DNA from: JBBPZA01 sp038199375
Lineage (GTDB): Bacteria; Actinomycetota; Thermoleophilia; Solirubrobacterales; Solirubrobacteraceae
Length of the DNA: 21,873 nt
Reading direction: 5' to 3'
Assembly: GCA_038199375.1 (NCBI GenBank)
Contig: JBBPZA010000017.1
Location: forward strand, 1-21,873
The notes beneath the pieces are model-generated. The model did not search any database. It was not told the origin of the DNA and saw nothing but the letters and a program-made list of their open reading frames with translations. Below are positions 6,907 through 14,106 of this stretch, piece after piece. Position 1 is the stretch's first letter, and every line of letters starts with the position of its first letter. Made by a program: the position numbers and the translations under genes.

Positions 6907-9179
6907 CACTCCTCCCGCAGCCCGGCCACGATGGGCTCGCGGATCGTCCGGGCGGCCATCCAGCCCGCGGCGAGCGCGCCGACGAGCAAGAGCGCGGCGC
7001 CGACGATCGCCGCTTCGCGCGCTCCCGCGGCCAAGGGAAGGTCCGCATAGCTCGCGGCCAGGCGCGCCACAGCCGGCGCGAGGAGGATCCGCTCGACCGC
7101 GTAGCCCGCCAGTGCGGCGGGGAGGAGCGCGATCAGCGCCGCTCCCGCGTAGACACGCAGGACTGCGCCGCCACCCGACCCGAAGGAGCGAAGCACCGCG
7201 ACCGTCGACCGTCGCTCCCGCGCTACGAGGGCGAGCGCCTGCGCGAGCGCGTACAGGCACAAGATCGCGGTCACGGCAGCGACCGCGCGCAGCACGTCGG
7301 CGAGCACGCCGAGGAAGCGCGCGTCGCTCGTGCTCGCGCCGCCGGCGGGCCGCGGGCGCGCGCCGAGTCGCCGCAGCGCGCGCCCCACCGCCGCGCGGTC
7401 GGCGCCCGGGTCGAGGCGGACGGCGAGGTTCGGAGATCCCGCGAGGCCGGCCGCGAGCAGGCTTCGCTCGTCGACGTAGGCCACCCGCCCGTCGTTGTCG
7501 AGCGCGCGCACGACGCCCACGACGCGGTAGCGAAGCTCGTCGCCCGACTCAAGCGCGACCGCGAGCGTCCCGCCCACCCGCAGCCCGAGCACCTGGGCGA
7601 GGCCCTGCCCCACCTCGGCCTCCCGGGGGCCGCTGGCGCGGCGCCCCGAGGCGAGCGGCGCGGCCTCGAAGACGGTGTGGTCGCCGGGATAGGCGATCAG
7701 GCGAAGCGGCTGGCCGAGCGCGAAGGCGTCGCTCCCCTGCGCGACCCGCCGCGGCGCGGCCGCGGCGACGCCGGGGATCGCCCGTACGGCGGGCGCCGCC
7801 TCCGGCGGAAGGGCGACGGTGAGCTGGTAGCGGCGGCCCAGCAGCGCCGGGTCCTGCGCGAGGCGCTCCAGCAGCGAGGCGAGGGAGAGCATCAGCAGGG
7901 CGGTCGCCGCCGAGGCGGCGAGCACCGCGACCGTCGCCGCCAGGCGCGCCCGGTGGGCCGCGGCCAGCCGCGCGCCGAGGGCGAGCAGCCCGCCGCGGGA
8001 CGGGCGTCTGCCCGGAGGCACCGCGCGCGCCCGGGCGGGCGCGAGGTCTCCCCCGCGCAGCACCCTGGCGGGCGCCCGGCCGGCGGCTCTCCACGCCGGC
8101 CACGCCGACGCGAGCGCCGCGATGGCCACCAGACCCGCTCCCCCGGCGACGAGCCACGCGGTGAGGGAGGCGCCGGGAGGAAGCTGGTTGAGCGTGCGCA
8201 GGAGCTGCTCGGCGCGCGGCGCGGTGAGCGCCGTCCCCGCGACGATCCCGATCGCCGCGGCCGGCACCGCGAGCAGGGCGGCCTCCAGCGCGTGGACCGC
8301 GGCCACTCGCCGGCGCGAGAGCCCCACCGCCCGCTGCACGCCGATGGCCGGCAGCCGGCGCTGCACCTCGGCCGAGGCGGCCGACCCGAGCATCAGCCCG
8401 GCGGCGGCCAGCGTGACCAGCGCGAACGCGCTCAGCAGCGCGATGACGATGCCGGCGGCCTGGCCCACGAGCACCTGCACGCCCTCCCGGGTGATCAGGC
8501 GCAGATCGCGCACGCCGTAGGAGACGGCGCGCGCCTGGACGAGCGTCTCGTCGAGGCGCCGGCGGTCGTTGACCCAGAGCAGCGCGACGTTGGCCGGTAG
8601 GTTCCCAAAGCGCCGCCGGACCGGCTCGCGGGGGAGGTAGACGTGGGCGGCGCGCGCGAGGGGGAAGGCGACGTTGCTCGGTTCGACGGCGATCCCCACG
8701 ATGCGCTGATCGCCCAGGCGGCCGACCCGCAGGAGATCGCCGACCGCAAGCCCCCAGGTGTCGGCCAGCCCCCGCTCGACGACCACCTCGCCCTCGCGGC
8801 CGCTCACGTCCCGTCCGGCGACGACCGCGTAGCCGCGGCGGCCGCCGAGCAGCACCTCGACCGCCCCGGACCGCGTCGAGCGCCCCCCGCCCGCGAGGGG
8901 CACGTCGGTGACCTCGAGGCGGTAGGAGCGTGCGGCCAGGTTGGGAAGCGACCGAATCCGCTGATCGAGCTCGGCGGGGCTGCGCTCACGGAAGCGGGTG
9001 GTGACGTCGGGAAGGTCCGCCCGATCGGCCGCGCGGTCAAAGCCCCCCGAGAGCGAGACGGCGATGGTGATCGCGGTCCCGGTCATCGCACCGGCCGCGA
9101 GGATGCCCAGCCCCGCCAGCGCCGCACGCCCGGGCCCCGCCCGCAGCCGCGCGAAGGCGAGGATCAGCGCGGCCCTCAC
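6906..9179 (-). CDS. FtsX-type ABC transporter permease, two FtsX domains
   Basis: This membrane protein of 757 residues is built like MacB/LolC-type exporters with a duplicated FtsX module. An N-terminal membrane segment (about 19-44) precedes a large extracytoplasmic domain. Hydrophobic blocks follow around GIVIALLSAFALVTLAAAGL, VHALEAALLAVPAAAIGIVAG and LVAGGAGLVAIAALASAW. The second half repeats this plan: an anchor (LAATVAVLAASAATALLML), a periplasm-type domain, and final segments ending RTIREPIVAGLREE. Such permeases use ATP hydrolysis to move lipids, lipoproteins or peptides across or out of the membrane without a classic channel; the cargo here is unknown. The GTG start overlaps the stop of a 20-codon mini-ORF (GTGA), and the stop overlaps the phosphoesterase start. 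Confidence 0.88.
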   Translation of the reverse strand: MRAALILAFARLRAGPGRAALAGLGILAAGAMTGTAITIAVSLSGGFDRAADRADLPDVTTRFRERSPAELDQRIRSLPNLAARSYRLEVTDVPLAGGGRSTRSGAVEVLLGGRRGYAVVAGRDVSGREGEVVVERGLADTWGLAVGDLLRVGRLGDQRIVGIAVEPSNVAFPLARAAHVYLPREPVRRRFGNLPANVALLWVNDRRRLDETLVQARAVSYGVRDLRLITREGVQVLVGQAAGIVIALLSAFALVTLAAAGLMLGSAASAEVQRRLPAIGVQRAVGLSRRRVAAVHALEAALLAVPAAAIGIVAGTALTAPRAEQLLRTLNQLPPGASLTAWLVAGGAGLVAIAALASAWPAWRAAGRAPARVLRGGDLAPARARAVPPGRRPSRGGLLALGARLAAAHRARLAATVAVLAASAATALLMLSLASLLERLAQDPALLGRRYQLTVALPPEAAPAVRAIPGVAAAAPRRVAQGSDAFALGQPLRLIAYPGDHTVFEAAPLASGRRASGPREAEVGQGLAQVLGLRVGGTLAVALESGDELRYRVVGVVRALDNDGRVAYVDERSLLAAGLAGSPNLAVRLDPGADRAAVGRALRRLGARPRPAGGASTSDARFLGVLADVLRAVAAVTAILCLYALAQALALVARERRSTVAVLRSFGSGGGAVLRVYAGAALIALLPAALAGYAVERILLAPAVARLAASYADLPLAAGAREAAIVGAALLLVGALAAGWMAARTIREPIVAGLREE

Positions 9180-9238
9180 CGCGCGAGCCGCCCGACCGGT
9201 GGCCGCCGACGCTTGGCGAGCGTGAGCGCGGCCCTCAC
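9166..9238 (-). repeat. Direct repeat of the permease start sequence (two 14-bp copies, 59 bp apart)
   Basis: On the minus strand GTGAGGGCCGCGCT occurs at 9179-9166, where it is the start of the permease, and again at 9238-9225, directly at the stop of the upstream ATPase. In both places the first four bases form a GTGA stop/start overlap. Confidence 0.8.
9176..9238 (-). CDS. Possible 20-residue coupling mini-ORF between ABC ATPase and permease
   Basis: The minus strand has a GTG at 9238 that overlaps the ATPase stop (GTGA) and an in-frame TGA at 9178-9176 that overlaps the permease GTG (again GTGA). The encoded peptide starts MRAALTLA, nearly the same as the permease N-terminus MRAALILA, and continues with a basic KRRRPP stretch. 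It may be a real small peptide, a translational relay between the two genes, or simply the scar of a small duplication of the permease start. No homology can be claimed. Confidence 0.25.
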   Translation of the reverse strand: MRAALTLAKRRRPPVGRLAR

Positions 9239-9936
9239 TCCAGGCGCCCGTCGACCATCCGCACGACGCGGTCGGCTATCGCCGTCGCAGCCGGGTCGTG
9301 GGTGACCAGCAGTGCGCCGCGCCGCTCGTCGGGCACCGCGCGGAGGAGCTCGAGCACGGTCCGGCCAGCGCGCTCGTCCAGATTGCCGGTCGGCTCGTCG
9401 GCCAGCACGACCGCCGGTTCGTTGACCAGCGCGCGGGCGACCGCGAGGCGCTGCTGCTCGCCGCCCGAGAGCTCGGGCGGCCGCCGCTTTGCCGCCTCGC
9501 CGAGCCCGAGCTCTGCGATGAGCCGCCGCGCCCGCCGCGAGGCCGCCGCGCCGCCCCCGTTGGCGCGCGCGGGCAGCAGCACGTTCTCCTCCCCGGTGAG
9601 CTCGGGCACGAGGTGGAAGAACTGGAAGACGAAGCCGATGTGCTCGCGACGCAGACGGGTCAGCTCGCGCTCTGGGCGACCGTCGACCCGCCGGCCGGCC
9701 ACCTCGATCGAGCCTCCGTCCGCCCGGTCGAGAGCGCCGAGGAGGTGCAGAAGCGTCGACTTCCCCGATCCCGAGGGGCCGACGACGGCGACGAGCTCGC
9801 CCGCGGCGACGTCGAGGTCGGCCCCGTCGAGGACCCGTCTGGCGGAGCGCCCGTCGCCGAAGCGCTTGACGAGCCCACGAGCGGCGACGACGACCGGCAC
9901 CGCCCACACGGTAGGCCGCGCGTCTTTAGCTCGCAT
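9235..9936 (-). CDS. ABC transporter ATP-binding protein (LolD/MacB type)
   Basis: This is the ATPase of the FtsX-type permease encoded immediately downstream. From ATG 9936 it has 233 residues with Walker A GPSGSGKS (53-60), Q-loop Gln105 (FVFQFFHLVPELTGEENV, typical of the LolD/MacB/DevA group), signature LSGGEQQR (156-163), Walker B VVLADEPTGNLD (Asp180/Glu181) and switch His213. The ADEPTGNLD motif is a mark of FtsE/LolD/MacB-type ATPases. The start is uncertain: ATG 9936 nearly abuts the divergent gene, while GTG 9909 or GTG 9900 would leave room for divergent promoters and start just before the first strand (VPVVVAARGLVKRFGD). The stop overlaps the start of the mini-ORF, so the unit is read as ATPase, mini-ORF, permease, phosphoesterase. 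Confidence 0.9.
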   Translation of the reverse strand: MRAKDARPTVWAVPVVVAARGLVKRFGDGRSARRVLDGADLDVAAGELVAVVGPSGSGKSTLLHLLGALDRADGGSIEVAGRRVDGRPERELTRLRREHIGFVFQFFHLVPELTGEENVLLPARANGGGAAASRRARRLIAELGLGEAAKRRPPELSGGEQQRLAVARALVNEPAVVLADEPTGNLDERAGRTVLELLRAVPDERRGALLVTHDPAATAIADRVVRMVDGRLE

Positions 9937-9981
9937 GAACCGTGCCCCCGGAGGCCCCGTTTGCGCATCCGACCGCCGCCG

Positions 9982-9987
9982 TAGCCT
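9982..9987 (+). promoter_or_regulatory. Candidate -10 box for leaderless transcription of the AI-2E family gene
   Basis: TAGCCT fits the actinobacterial TANNNT -10 pattern and ends 8 nt before the GTG at 9996. This spacing would place the transcription start at or next to the start codon. No Shine-Dalgarno sequence is seen, which agrees with a leaderless mRNA. No clear -35 hexamer was identified. Confidence 0.3.
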
Positions 9988-9995
9988 GCACGACG

Positions 9996-11153
9996 GTGCC
10001 CGAGAAGGACCCACCGCCCACAGACCCCGAACGCGCGGAGCCCGCCGGCGCGTCGATGCTCGCTTCGACGGCGATCCTGCGCGTGGTCCTCGTCGTCATC
10101 GGCGCGGCGCTCGCCCTGGTGATCATCTACCTGCTGCGCACGCCGATCGGCTGGATGACCATCGCCGGGTTCATCGCGATAGCGGTCTCGGGCCCGGTCG
10201 ACTTCCTCCAGCGCCGCATGAAGAGAGGATTCGCGATCGCACTGGTCTACCTCGGCGTCATCCTCGTGCCAGCCGCGATGCTCGCGGTCCTCGTCCCGCC
10301 GATCGTCGAGCAGGGCGGCAACCTCGCGCGCAACGCGCCCCGATACGCCAACGACCTCAACGACTTCGCCCAGCGCAACGAGCGCCTTCAGAATCTCGAC
10401 GACCAGTACGACCTGACCGCGAAGGTCCAGGAAGCCGCGGCCGACCTGCCCGGCAAGGTCGGCGACGCGGCGGGGACGCTCGCCGACGTCGGCGCCAGCC
10501 TGATCTCGAGCGCGTTCGCGCTGGTCACCATCCTCATCCTCAGCGTGTTCATGGTCGGCGCCGCGCCTCGTTGGCGCGCCGCGTTCCTACGCCTCCATCC
10601 GCATAAGCGCGCCGACCTGCTCGACCGCCTGTTTGACCGGATCGGCGCGGCGGTGGGCAACTACGTGCTCGGCGCGCTGCTCCAGGCGCTCATCGCGGGG
10701 GTAGCGAGCTGGATCGTCCTGGTCATTCTCGGCGTGCCCTATCCGCTCGCGCTCGCGCTCGTGATCTTCGTGCTCGACCTCATTCCCCTCGTCGGGGCCA
10801 CCATCGGGGCCGTCCTGGTCGGAATCGTCACCCTCTTCCAGGACTTCCCGACGGCCACGATCGTCTGGGTCGCGTGGTCGGTCGTCTACCAGCAGCTCGA
10901 GAACAACGTGATCCAACCGCGCATCCAGGCGCGCCAGGTCCAGGTCGAGCCGTTCATCGTGCTGGCCTCCGTCCTGTGTGGAAGCTCGTTGTTCGGCGTG
11001 ATCGGCGCGCTGTTCGCGATCCCCGCCGCAGCCTCGATCCAGATCGCCCTGCGCGAGTACCTCCTCTACAGCGGCCGGCTGCGCCCGTCCAAGGACGACG
11101 AAGACCCCGACCCCGCGCTCAGCGAGGACCCGGCGCCGGCGCCCGCCGGCTGA
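9996..11153 (+). CDS. AI-2E family transporter (PerM/YdiK-like membrane protein)
   Basis: This membrane protein of 385 residues (from GTG 9996) belongs to the AI-2E transporter family, whose members export small molecules or act as Na+/H+ antiporters; the cargo is not predictable. It has two N-terminal membrane segments, a polar loop of about 100 residues (EQGGNLARNAPRYANDL to DLPGKVGDAAGTL), then a hydrophobic C-terminal half with the family pattern VLDLIPLVGATIGAV and VYQQLENNVIQPRI. The end is acidic and Pro-rich (PSKDDEDPDPALSEDP). An in-frame GTG at 9942 would add 18 residues but leaves only 5 bp to the divergent ATPase ATG at 9936. GTG 9996 is chosen because of the TANNNT box just before it. 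The gene converges on the CoA-binding gene with a 34-bp gap. Confidence 0.88.
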   Translation: MPEKDPPPTDPERAEPAGASMLASTAILRVVLVVIGAALALVIIYLLRTPIGWMTIAGFIAIAVSGPVDFLQRRMKRGFAIALVYLGVILVPAAMLAVLVPPIVEQGGNLARNAPRYANDLNDFAQRNERLQNLDDQYDLTAKVQEAAADLPGKVGDAAGTLADVGASLISSAFALVTILILSVFMVGAAPRWRAAFLRLHPHKRADLLDRLFDRIGAAVGNYVLGALLQALIAGVASWIVLVILGVPYPLALALVIFVLDLIPLVGATIGAVLVGIVTLFQDFPTATIVWVAWSVVYQQLENNVIQPRIQARQVQVEPFIVLASVLCGSSLFGVIGALFAIPAAASIQIALREYLLYSGRLRPSKDDEDPDPALSEDPAPAPAG

Positions 11154-11187
11154 GTCCGCCCGGAGGGCGCCTCGGCGCGTCCCGCTC

Positions 11188-11601
11188 TCAGAGCCCGAGC
11201 CGCCGGGCCTCGATCGCCGGGCAGCGGTCCATGATCACCCGCAGGCCGGCCGACTCGGCGCGCTTGGCCGCATGGCGGTCGATGACGCCGAGCTGCATCC
11301 ACACCACCCCCACCCCGAGCTCGATGGCCTCGTCGACGTGGACGCCGGCCACGGCGGTGCGACGGAAGATGTCGACCACGTCGATGGCATCAGGGTCCGG
11401 TACGTCGCGCAGGCTCGGGTAGCAGCGCTCGCCCAGGATCTCCGTCGCCCTCGGGTTGACGGGGACGACGGTGTTCCCCCGCTCCTTGAGGACACCCGCG
11501 ATCCGGTGGCTGTCGCGCGCCGGGTCGGGTGAGCACCCGACGACCGCCCACGTCCGGGGGACGCAGAGGAGGTCGCGAATGATCTCGTCGAGCGTAGGCA
11601 C
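11188..11601 (-). CDS. CoA-binding domain protein (YccU-like)
   Basis: This 137-residue soluble protein consists of a single Rossmann-type CoA-binding domain. The first glycine turn reads WAVVGCSPDPARDSHRIAGVL, followed by VVPVNPRATEILGERCYPSL, IDVVDIFRR, and VVWMQLGVIDRHAAKRAESAGL with the closing DRCPAIE motif. All are characteristic of the YccU family related to the CoA-binding half of succinyl-CoA ligases. The function in the cell is not known beyond CoA or nucleotide binding. The start is GTG 11601 (PTLDEIIRDLL). It is the last gene of the minus-strand run after the Asp23 cluster, 63 bp beyond the DUF2273-like gene, so co-transcription is possible but a functional link is not evident. 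Confidence 0.9.
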   Translation of the reverse strand: MPTLDEIIRDLLCVPRTWAVVGCSPDPARDSHRIAGVLKERGNTVVPVNPRATEILGERCYPSLRDVPDPDAIDVVDIFRRTAVAGVHVDEAIELGVGVVWMQLGVIDRHAAKRAESAGLRVIMDRCPAIEARRLGL

Positions 11602-11664
11602 GAGTCGGTCACCGGCGAGCCTAGCGCCGGATGCCGCCGGTCGGGCGGGCCCGGCGGCCCGGGC

Positions 11665-11895
11665 TCAGCGCACGCGCGGCGCGCTGGACCGGGGCGGCGG
11701 CGGTGAGCCGGCCCGGGCGCCCCCCTGGATGCGGTCCTGCAGCCGGACCAGGTCGATCTCGCCCTGAGCTAGCGCGGTCGCGGCGTAGAAGACGGCCGCG
11801 CCGAGGAGGCACAGGAGGGCGTTGCCGAAGCCGAAGGCGACCCACGCCGCGACGAAGGCGAAGCCGAGCAGTGCGGCGAGGTGCTTGGGGTTCAT
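11665..11895 (-). CDS. Small integral membrane protein, DUF2273-like
   Basis: This 76-residue protein has a hydrophobic hairpin of two membrane segments (HLAALLGFAFVAAWVAFGF and NALLCLLGAAVFYAATALA), then a charged stretch EIDLVRLQDRIQ and a Pro/Arg-rich tail. The pattern GF(G)xALLxLLxAxxxY followed by an acidic-Leu helix resembles the DUF2273 proteins that accompany Asp23 and AmaP in Gram-positive bacteria. The ATG follows the stop of the AmaP-like gene with no gap (TAGATG), showing tight coupling. The role within the cluster is unknown; it may help to anchor the Asp23 layer at the membrane. Confidence 0.72.
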   Translation of the reverse strand: MNPKHLAALLGFAFVAAWVAFGFGNALLCLLGAAVFYAATALAQGEIDLVRLQDRIQGGARAGSPPPPRSSAPRVR

Positions 11896-12501
11896 CTAGT
11901 TGAGCTCCCTTCTCTGCCGGCGGTCATAGCCGGTGAGGTTCACGTTGACGGGGACGGCGGGAAGACCGTGGCGCTCGAGGCTCGCGCGCACAAGCTCCTG
12001 TACGTCGTCGAGGGTCTCCGGCAGGCCGCGCGCGCGCCGGACGGAGACCGCGATCTCGAGGTCGACGGTTCCGTAGCGCCCGCTGGCCGAGCTGACGCAG
12101 GGGTGCTCGCACGCCGCGATCTCGGCCGCGCGCTCGATCGCTCGTGGCTCGACGGACAGCGCGCCGCGCTCGCCGGTGTCGAGCTCTACGTCGCCGCGGG
12201 CCAGGTAGGGGCGCGGAAGCTCCTTGAACGCTAGCCACCCGAAGAGCAGGAAGGCGAGCACCCCCGCGACCGCGACGATCCCGCGCACGGAACCATCGAC
12301 GTCGTTCGGCGTCAGGTAAGAGAGCTCTCGGAAGGCCGTGCGATACCCGCTGATCTCATCGACGGTGTCGGGTGCGATCTTGACGGCGAGCAGGATGAGC
12401 ATCAGCCCGTACCAGACCAGCGCAACGGCCACCAGGAACAGGAGCACGCGGCTGACGATCACGAGCCTCGCCGTACGGATGCGCAAGCGCTGGCGCAGCA
12501 T
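11896..12501 (-). CDS. amaP: AmaP-like alkaline shock response membrane anchor protein
   Basis: This 201-residue protein has a basic N-terminus (LRQRLRIRTARL), a first membrane segment (VIVSRVLLFLVAVALVWYGLML) and a second (VRGIVAVAGVLAFLLFGWLAF). A cytoplasmic C-terminal domain follows, whose strands and helices (RGALSVEPRAIERAAEIAA, YGTVDLEIAVSVRRARGLPETL, VNVNLTGYDRR) resemble an Asp23-type fold. This two-segment-plus-domain plan is that of AmaP, which holds Asp23 at the membrane in Staphylococcus aureus. The ATG overlaps the stop of the DUF6286-like gene (TGATG). The family assignment rests on architecture and context; overall sequence identity to the staphylococcal protein is probably low. 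Confidence 0.7.
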   Translation of the reverse strand: MLRQRLRIRTARLVIVSRVLLFLVAVALVWYGLMLILLAVKIAPDTVDEISGYRTAFRELSYLTPNDVDGSVRGIVAVAGVLAFLLFGWLAFKELPRPYLARGDVELDTGERGALSVEPRAIERAAEIAACEHPCVSSASGRYGTVDLEIAVSVRRARGLPETLDDVQELVRASLERHGLPAVPVNVNLTGYDRRQRRELN

Positions 12502-13091
12502 CACTCCACCCGTGAGCCCTTCTCGCCCAGACGGGCGCGCACCTTCGCCCGGAGCTTGAAGGCGCTGGTCAGCTCTTCGAGGGCGTCCTTTGCCCGGCCG
12601 CAGACCTCGCCCTCGTCCGACGACGACGACCTCTCCGCGCGCACCTTGATGGTGCCCCCGCCCCGGCGCCGCGGGCGGACCTTCGCCTTGGTCTGGGTGA
12701 CCCCGCGTACCTGCTCCACGAGCGCGCAGGCGATCTGGCCGAGGGGCCGCCGGCGGGCGACCAGGTGGCCATGGTCCCCGCGCGAGAGCGTGACCAGGCG
12801 CTCCCGCCGGGGAATCACCAGCCCGGCGAGAAGGAGAAGGCCGAGCGCCATCGCCGCCGCGCCGCTCAGCGCCGACTTCCAGGCCACGGGGCCGTCGGCC
12901 GCGAGGTCGTCGAACCAGCCGCCCACCTCGTCGCGCAGGTCGGGCAGTTGGGCGATGTCGGCGGCCCACGGGATGGTGAGCGGCCCGGTGCCGGGCCGGA
13001 TGCACGAGACCGCCGCGGCGAGACCGGCGAGCGACAGGCCGACGAGCAGCAGGAAGGTCACCACGCGCACGAGCGCGCGCAGCAGAATCAC
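12501..13091 (-). CDS. DUF6286-like membrane protein of the Asp23 cluster
   Basis: This 196-residue protein has an N-terminal membrane segment (VRVVTFLLLVGLSLAGLAAAVS), an extracytoplasmic stretch of about 45 residues, and a second segment (ALSGAAAMALGLLLLAGLVI). A basic cytoplasmic domain of about 100 residues follows (VTLSRGDHGHLVARRRPLGQIACALVEQ, then RRRGGGTIKVRAE). This two-segment form with a small C-terminal beta-rich domain matches the DUF6286 proteins found next to Asp23 and AmaP in actinobacteria. Start GTG overlaps the upstream stop (GTGA) and its stop overlaps the next start. Function unknown; it is presumably an envelope-associated partner of Asp23. Confidence 0.68.
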   Translation of the reverse strand: MILLRALVRVVTFLLLVGLSLAGLAAAVSCIRPGTGPLTIPWAADIAQLPDLRDEVGGWFDDLAADGPVAWKSALSGAAAMALGLLLLAGLVIPRRERLVTLSRGDHGHLVARRRPLGQIACALVEQVRGVTQTKAKVRPRRRGGGTIKVRAERSSSSDEGEVCGRAKDALEELTSAFKLRAKVRARLGEKGSRVE

Positions 13092-13453
13092 GGGGCCGGC
13101 CCGACCGGTGGCGCCGTGACGATGTCCTCTACGCGCACGCCGATCGCGCCGAGGGCGTCGCCGAGGCCGGCGATGCGAGCGCTCTCGCGCACGCGTTCGC
13201 GGATCTCCTCGGCGAGCGCGGGAAGGGCGACGGGCAGCGCCACCAGGCAGACGGTGACCTCGTAGCGCCCCGGTTCGGCCGCCACGGCGCTGACGCCCTC
13301 CAAGCGCCGGCCGCCGACGTCGGTGACGTGGACGGGCGGCGTCCCGGCGCTCAGGCGGACCACCCCGGTCGTCGCAGCCGCGGCCCGCGCGGCGAGCTTG
13401 GCCAGTTCGGCGCGCGTCGCCGTCGGCGTGGGACCGGGGGTCGAAACGGGCAT
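13088..13453 (-). CDS. Second Asp23-like protein
   Basis: This 121-residue soluble protein has a short Pro/Thr-rich start. A domain follows with TTGVVRLSAGTPPVHVTDVGGRRLEGV, YEVTVCLVALPVALPALAEEIRERVRESA and VGVRVEDI-type ending (IGVRVEDIVTAPP). The alternation of a V-rich strand, a helix beginning LPxLAxEIRERV and a final V-x-V-x-D-I strand is the Asp23/Gls24 fold plan, although conservation with the neighbouring Asp23 is weak. It lies 5 nt after the asp23 stop and overlaps the DUF6286-like gene by GTGA, so it is clearly part of the operon. A paralogue that forms mixed filaments with Asp23 is one possibility. Confidence 0.68.
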   Translation of the reverse strand: MPVSTPGPTPTATRAELAKLAARAAAATTGVVRLSAGTPPVHVTDVGGRRLEGVSAVAAEPGRYEVTVCLVALPVALPALAEEIRERVRESARIAGLGDALGAIGVRVEDIVTAPPVGPAP

Positions 13454-13458
13454 CGCGC

Positions 13459-13959
13459 CTACTCGACCCGGCGAGGCTCCTCCTGCTGGGGCTGCTCGTC
13501 GTCGCCGGGGAAGTGCAGGTCGTTGACGGTGATGTTGACCTCGGTGACCTGCAGCCCGGTGATTCCCTCGATGCGCTTGGTGATGTTGTCGCGCAGGAGC
13601 TCTGAGACCTGCGGGATCGATTCGCCGTATTCGACCACCACGGTCAGGTCGACCGCCGCCTCGCGCTCGCCGGCCTCGACGCTCACGCCCTGCGTGCGCT
13701 CGTCGCCGAGCCCGACCCGCTGGGTCATCGCCCCGAACGCGCGGGTGGCGCCGCCACCGAGGGCATAGATCCCCGGCACCTCGCGCGCGGCGATGCCGGC
13801 CACCTTGGTGACGACCCCCTCGGCGATCGTCGTCTTCCCGCGTTCGGTGTCGAGCGGCGTCGTCGCGCCGCCGCGGCGCGCCACCGCGGTGTCCTTGGCG
13901 GCACCGCCGCGGCGCTCGACCGCCGCGTCTGATCCAGTCTCCGTGCGTTGCTCCGCCAT
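13459..13959 (-). CDS. Asp23/Gls24 family envelope stress response protein
   Basis: This 166-residue protein starts with a charged, low-complexity 40-residue tail. The Asp23 domain then follows with KTTIAEGVVTKVAGIAAREVPGIYAL, VSVEAGEREAAVDLTVVVEYG, SIPQVSELLRDNI, and ITGLQVTEVNITVNDLHFP. This is the best conserved member of the cluster. In S. aureus Asp23 coats the inner face of the membrane and its loss triggers cell-wall stress. The start is well fixed: AGGAGG at 13971-13966 stands 6 nt before the ATG, the best Shine-Dalgarno in the window, which suggests high expression. It is the first gene of the minus-strand operon and is divergent from the zinc operon. Confidence 0.92.
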   Translation of the reverse strand: MAEQRTETGSDAAVERRGGAAKDTAVARRGGATTPLDTERGKTTIAEGVVTKVAGIAAREVPGIYALGGGATRAFGAMTQRVGLGDERTQGVSVEAGEREAAVDLTVVVEYGESIPQVSELLRDNITKRIEGITGLQVTEVNITVNDLHFPGDDEQPQQEEPRRVE

Positions 13960-13994
13960 TGCCGTCCTCCTGTTCGAGCCGCTGATGTGCTTTG

Positions 13995-14021
13995 CCTACC
14001 GGAAAACCTACGCGCGCAAAC
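13995..14021 (-). promoter_or_regulatory. Possible stress-sigma (SigB/SigF-like) promoter of the asp23 operon
   Basis: On the minus strand GTTT (14021-14018) is followed after 17 nt by GGTAGG (14000-13995). This loosely resembles the GTTT / GGGTA pair of SigB-type promoters and lies 36 bp upstream of the asp23 start. The -10 element is one or two bases off and the spacing is at the upper limit, so this is a tentative call. Confidence 0.22.
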
Positions 14022-14068
14022 AAGTGCGTGCGCCATGGGAACCGGGAACGCACCATCGTCTCGGGCAC

Positions 14069-14087
14069 AATGAGACTCGGTCTCATT
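14069..14087. promoter_or_regulatory. Zur-type operator of the zinc uptake operon
   Basis: AATGAGAC-TCG-GTCTCATT is a perfect 19-bp palindrome with 8-bp arms, about 20 bp before the start of the zinc transporter operon. Fur-family regulators bind A/T-edged palindromes of this size, often with a TGA(G/A)A core. The operon ends with a Fur-family gene, so this is very probably its binding site. It overlaps the predicted -35 region and spacer, which fits zinc-dependent repression. Confidence 0.72.
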
Positions 14088-14098
14088 CTTGATAGCGT
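14070..14098 (+). promoter_or_regulatory. Predicted leaderless promoter of the zinc operon
   Basis: ATGAGA (14070-14075, 4 of 6 bases of TTGACA) and TAGCGT (14093-14098, TANNNT) are separated by 17 nt. The -10 box ends 8 nt before the GTG at 14107, and no Shine-Dalgarno is present, so the mRNA may start at or next to the start codon. The -35 box lies inside the palindrome at 14069-14087. Confidence 0.4.
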
Positions 14099-14106
14099 CC
14101 CGAATC

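Noticed and set aside
5323..7050. Long plus-strand frame of 575 codons
   Set aside because: It lies opposite the metallophosphoesterase, whose metal-binding motifs are complete. The translated product is Gly/Arg/Ala-rich without domains: an antisense shadow caused by high GC.
6549..8600. Plus-strand frame of 683 codons
   Set aside because: It is antisense to the FtsX permease and phosphoesterase. The composition is almost only Arg, Gly, Ala and Glu, with no recognisable motif.
11161..11180. Possible hairpin between the convergent AI-2E and CoA-binding genes
   Set aside because: GCGCC-TC-GGCGC has a 2-nt loop, leaving only about 4 stable base pairs, with no T-run. Too weak to call a terminator.
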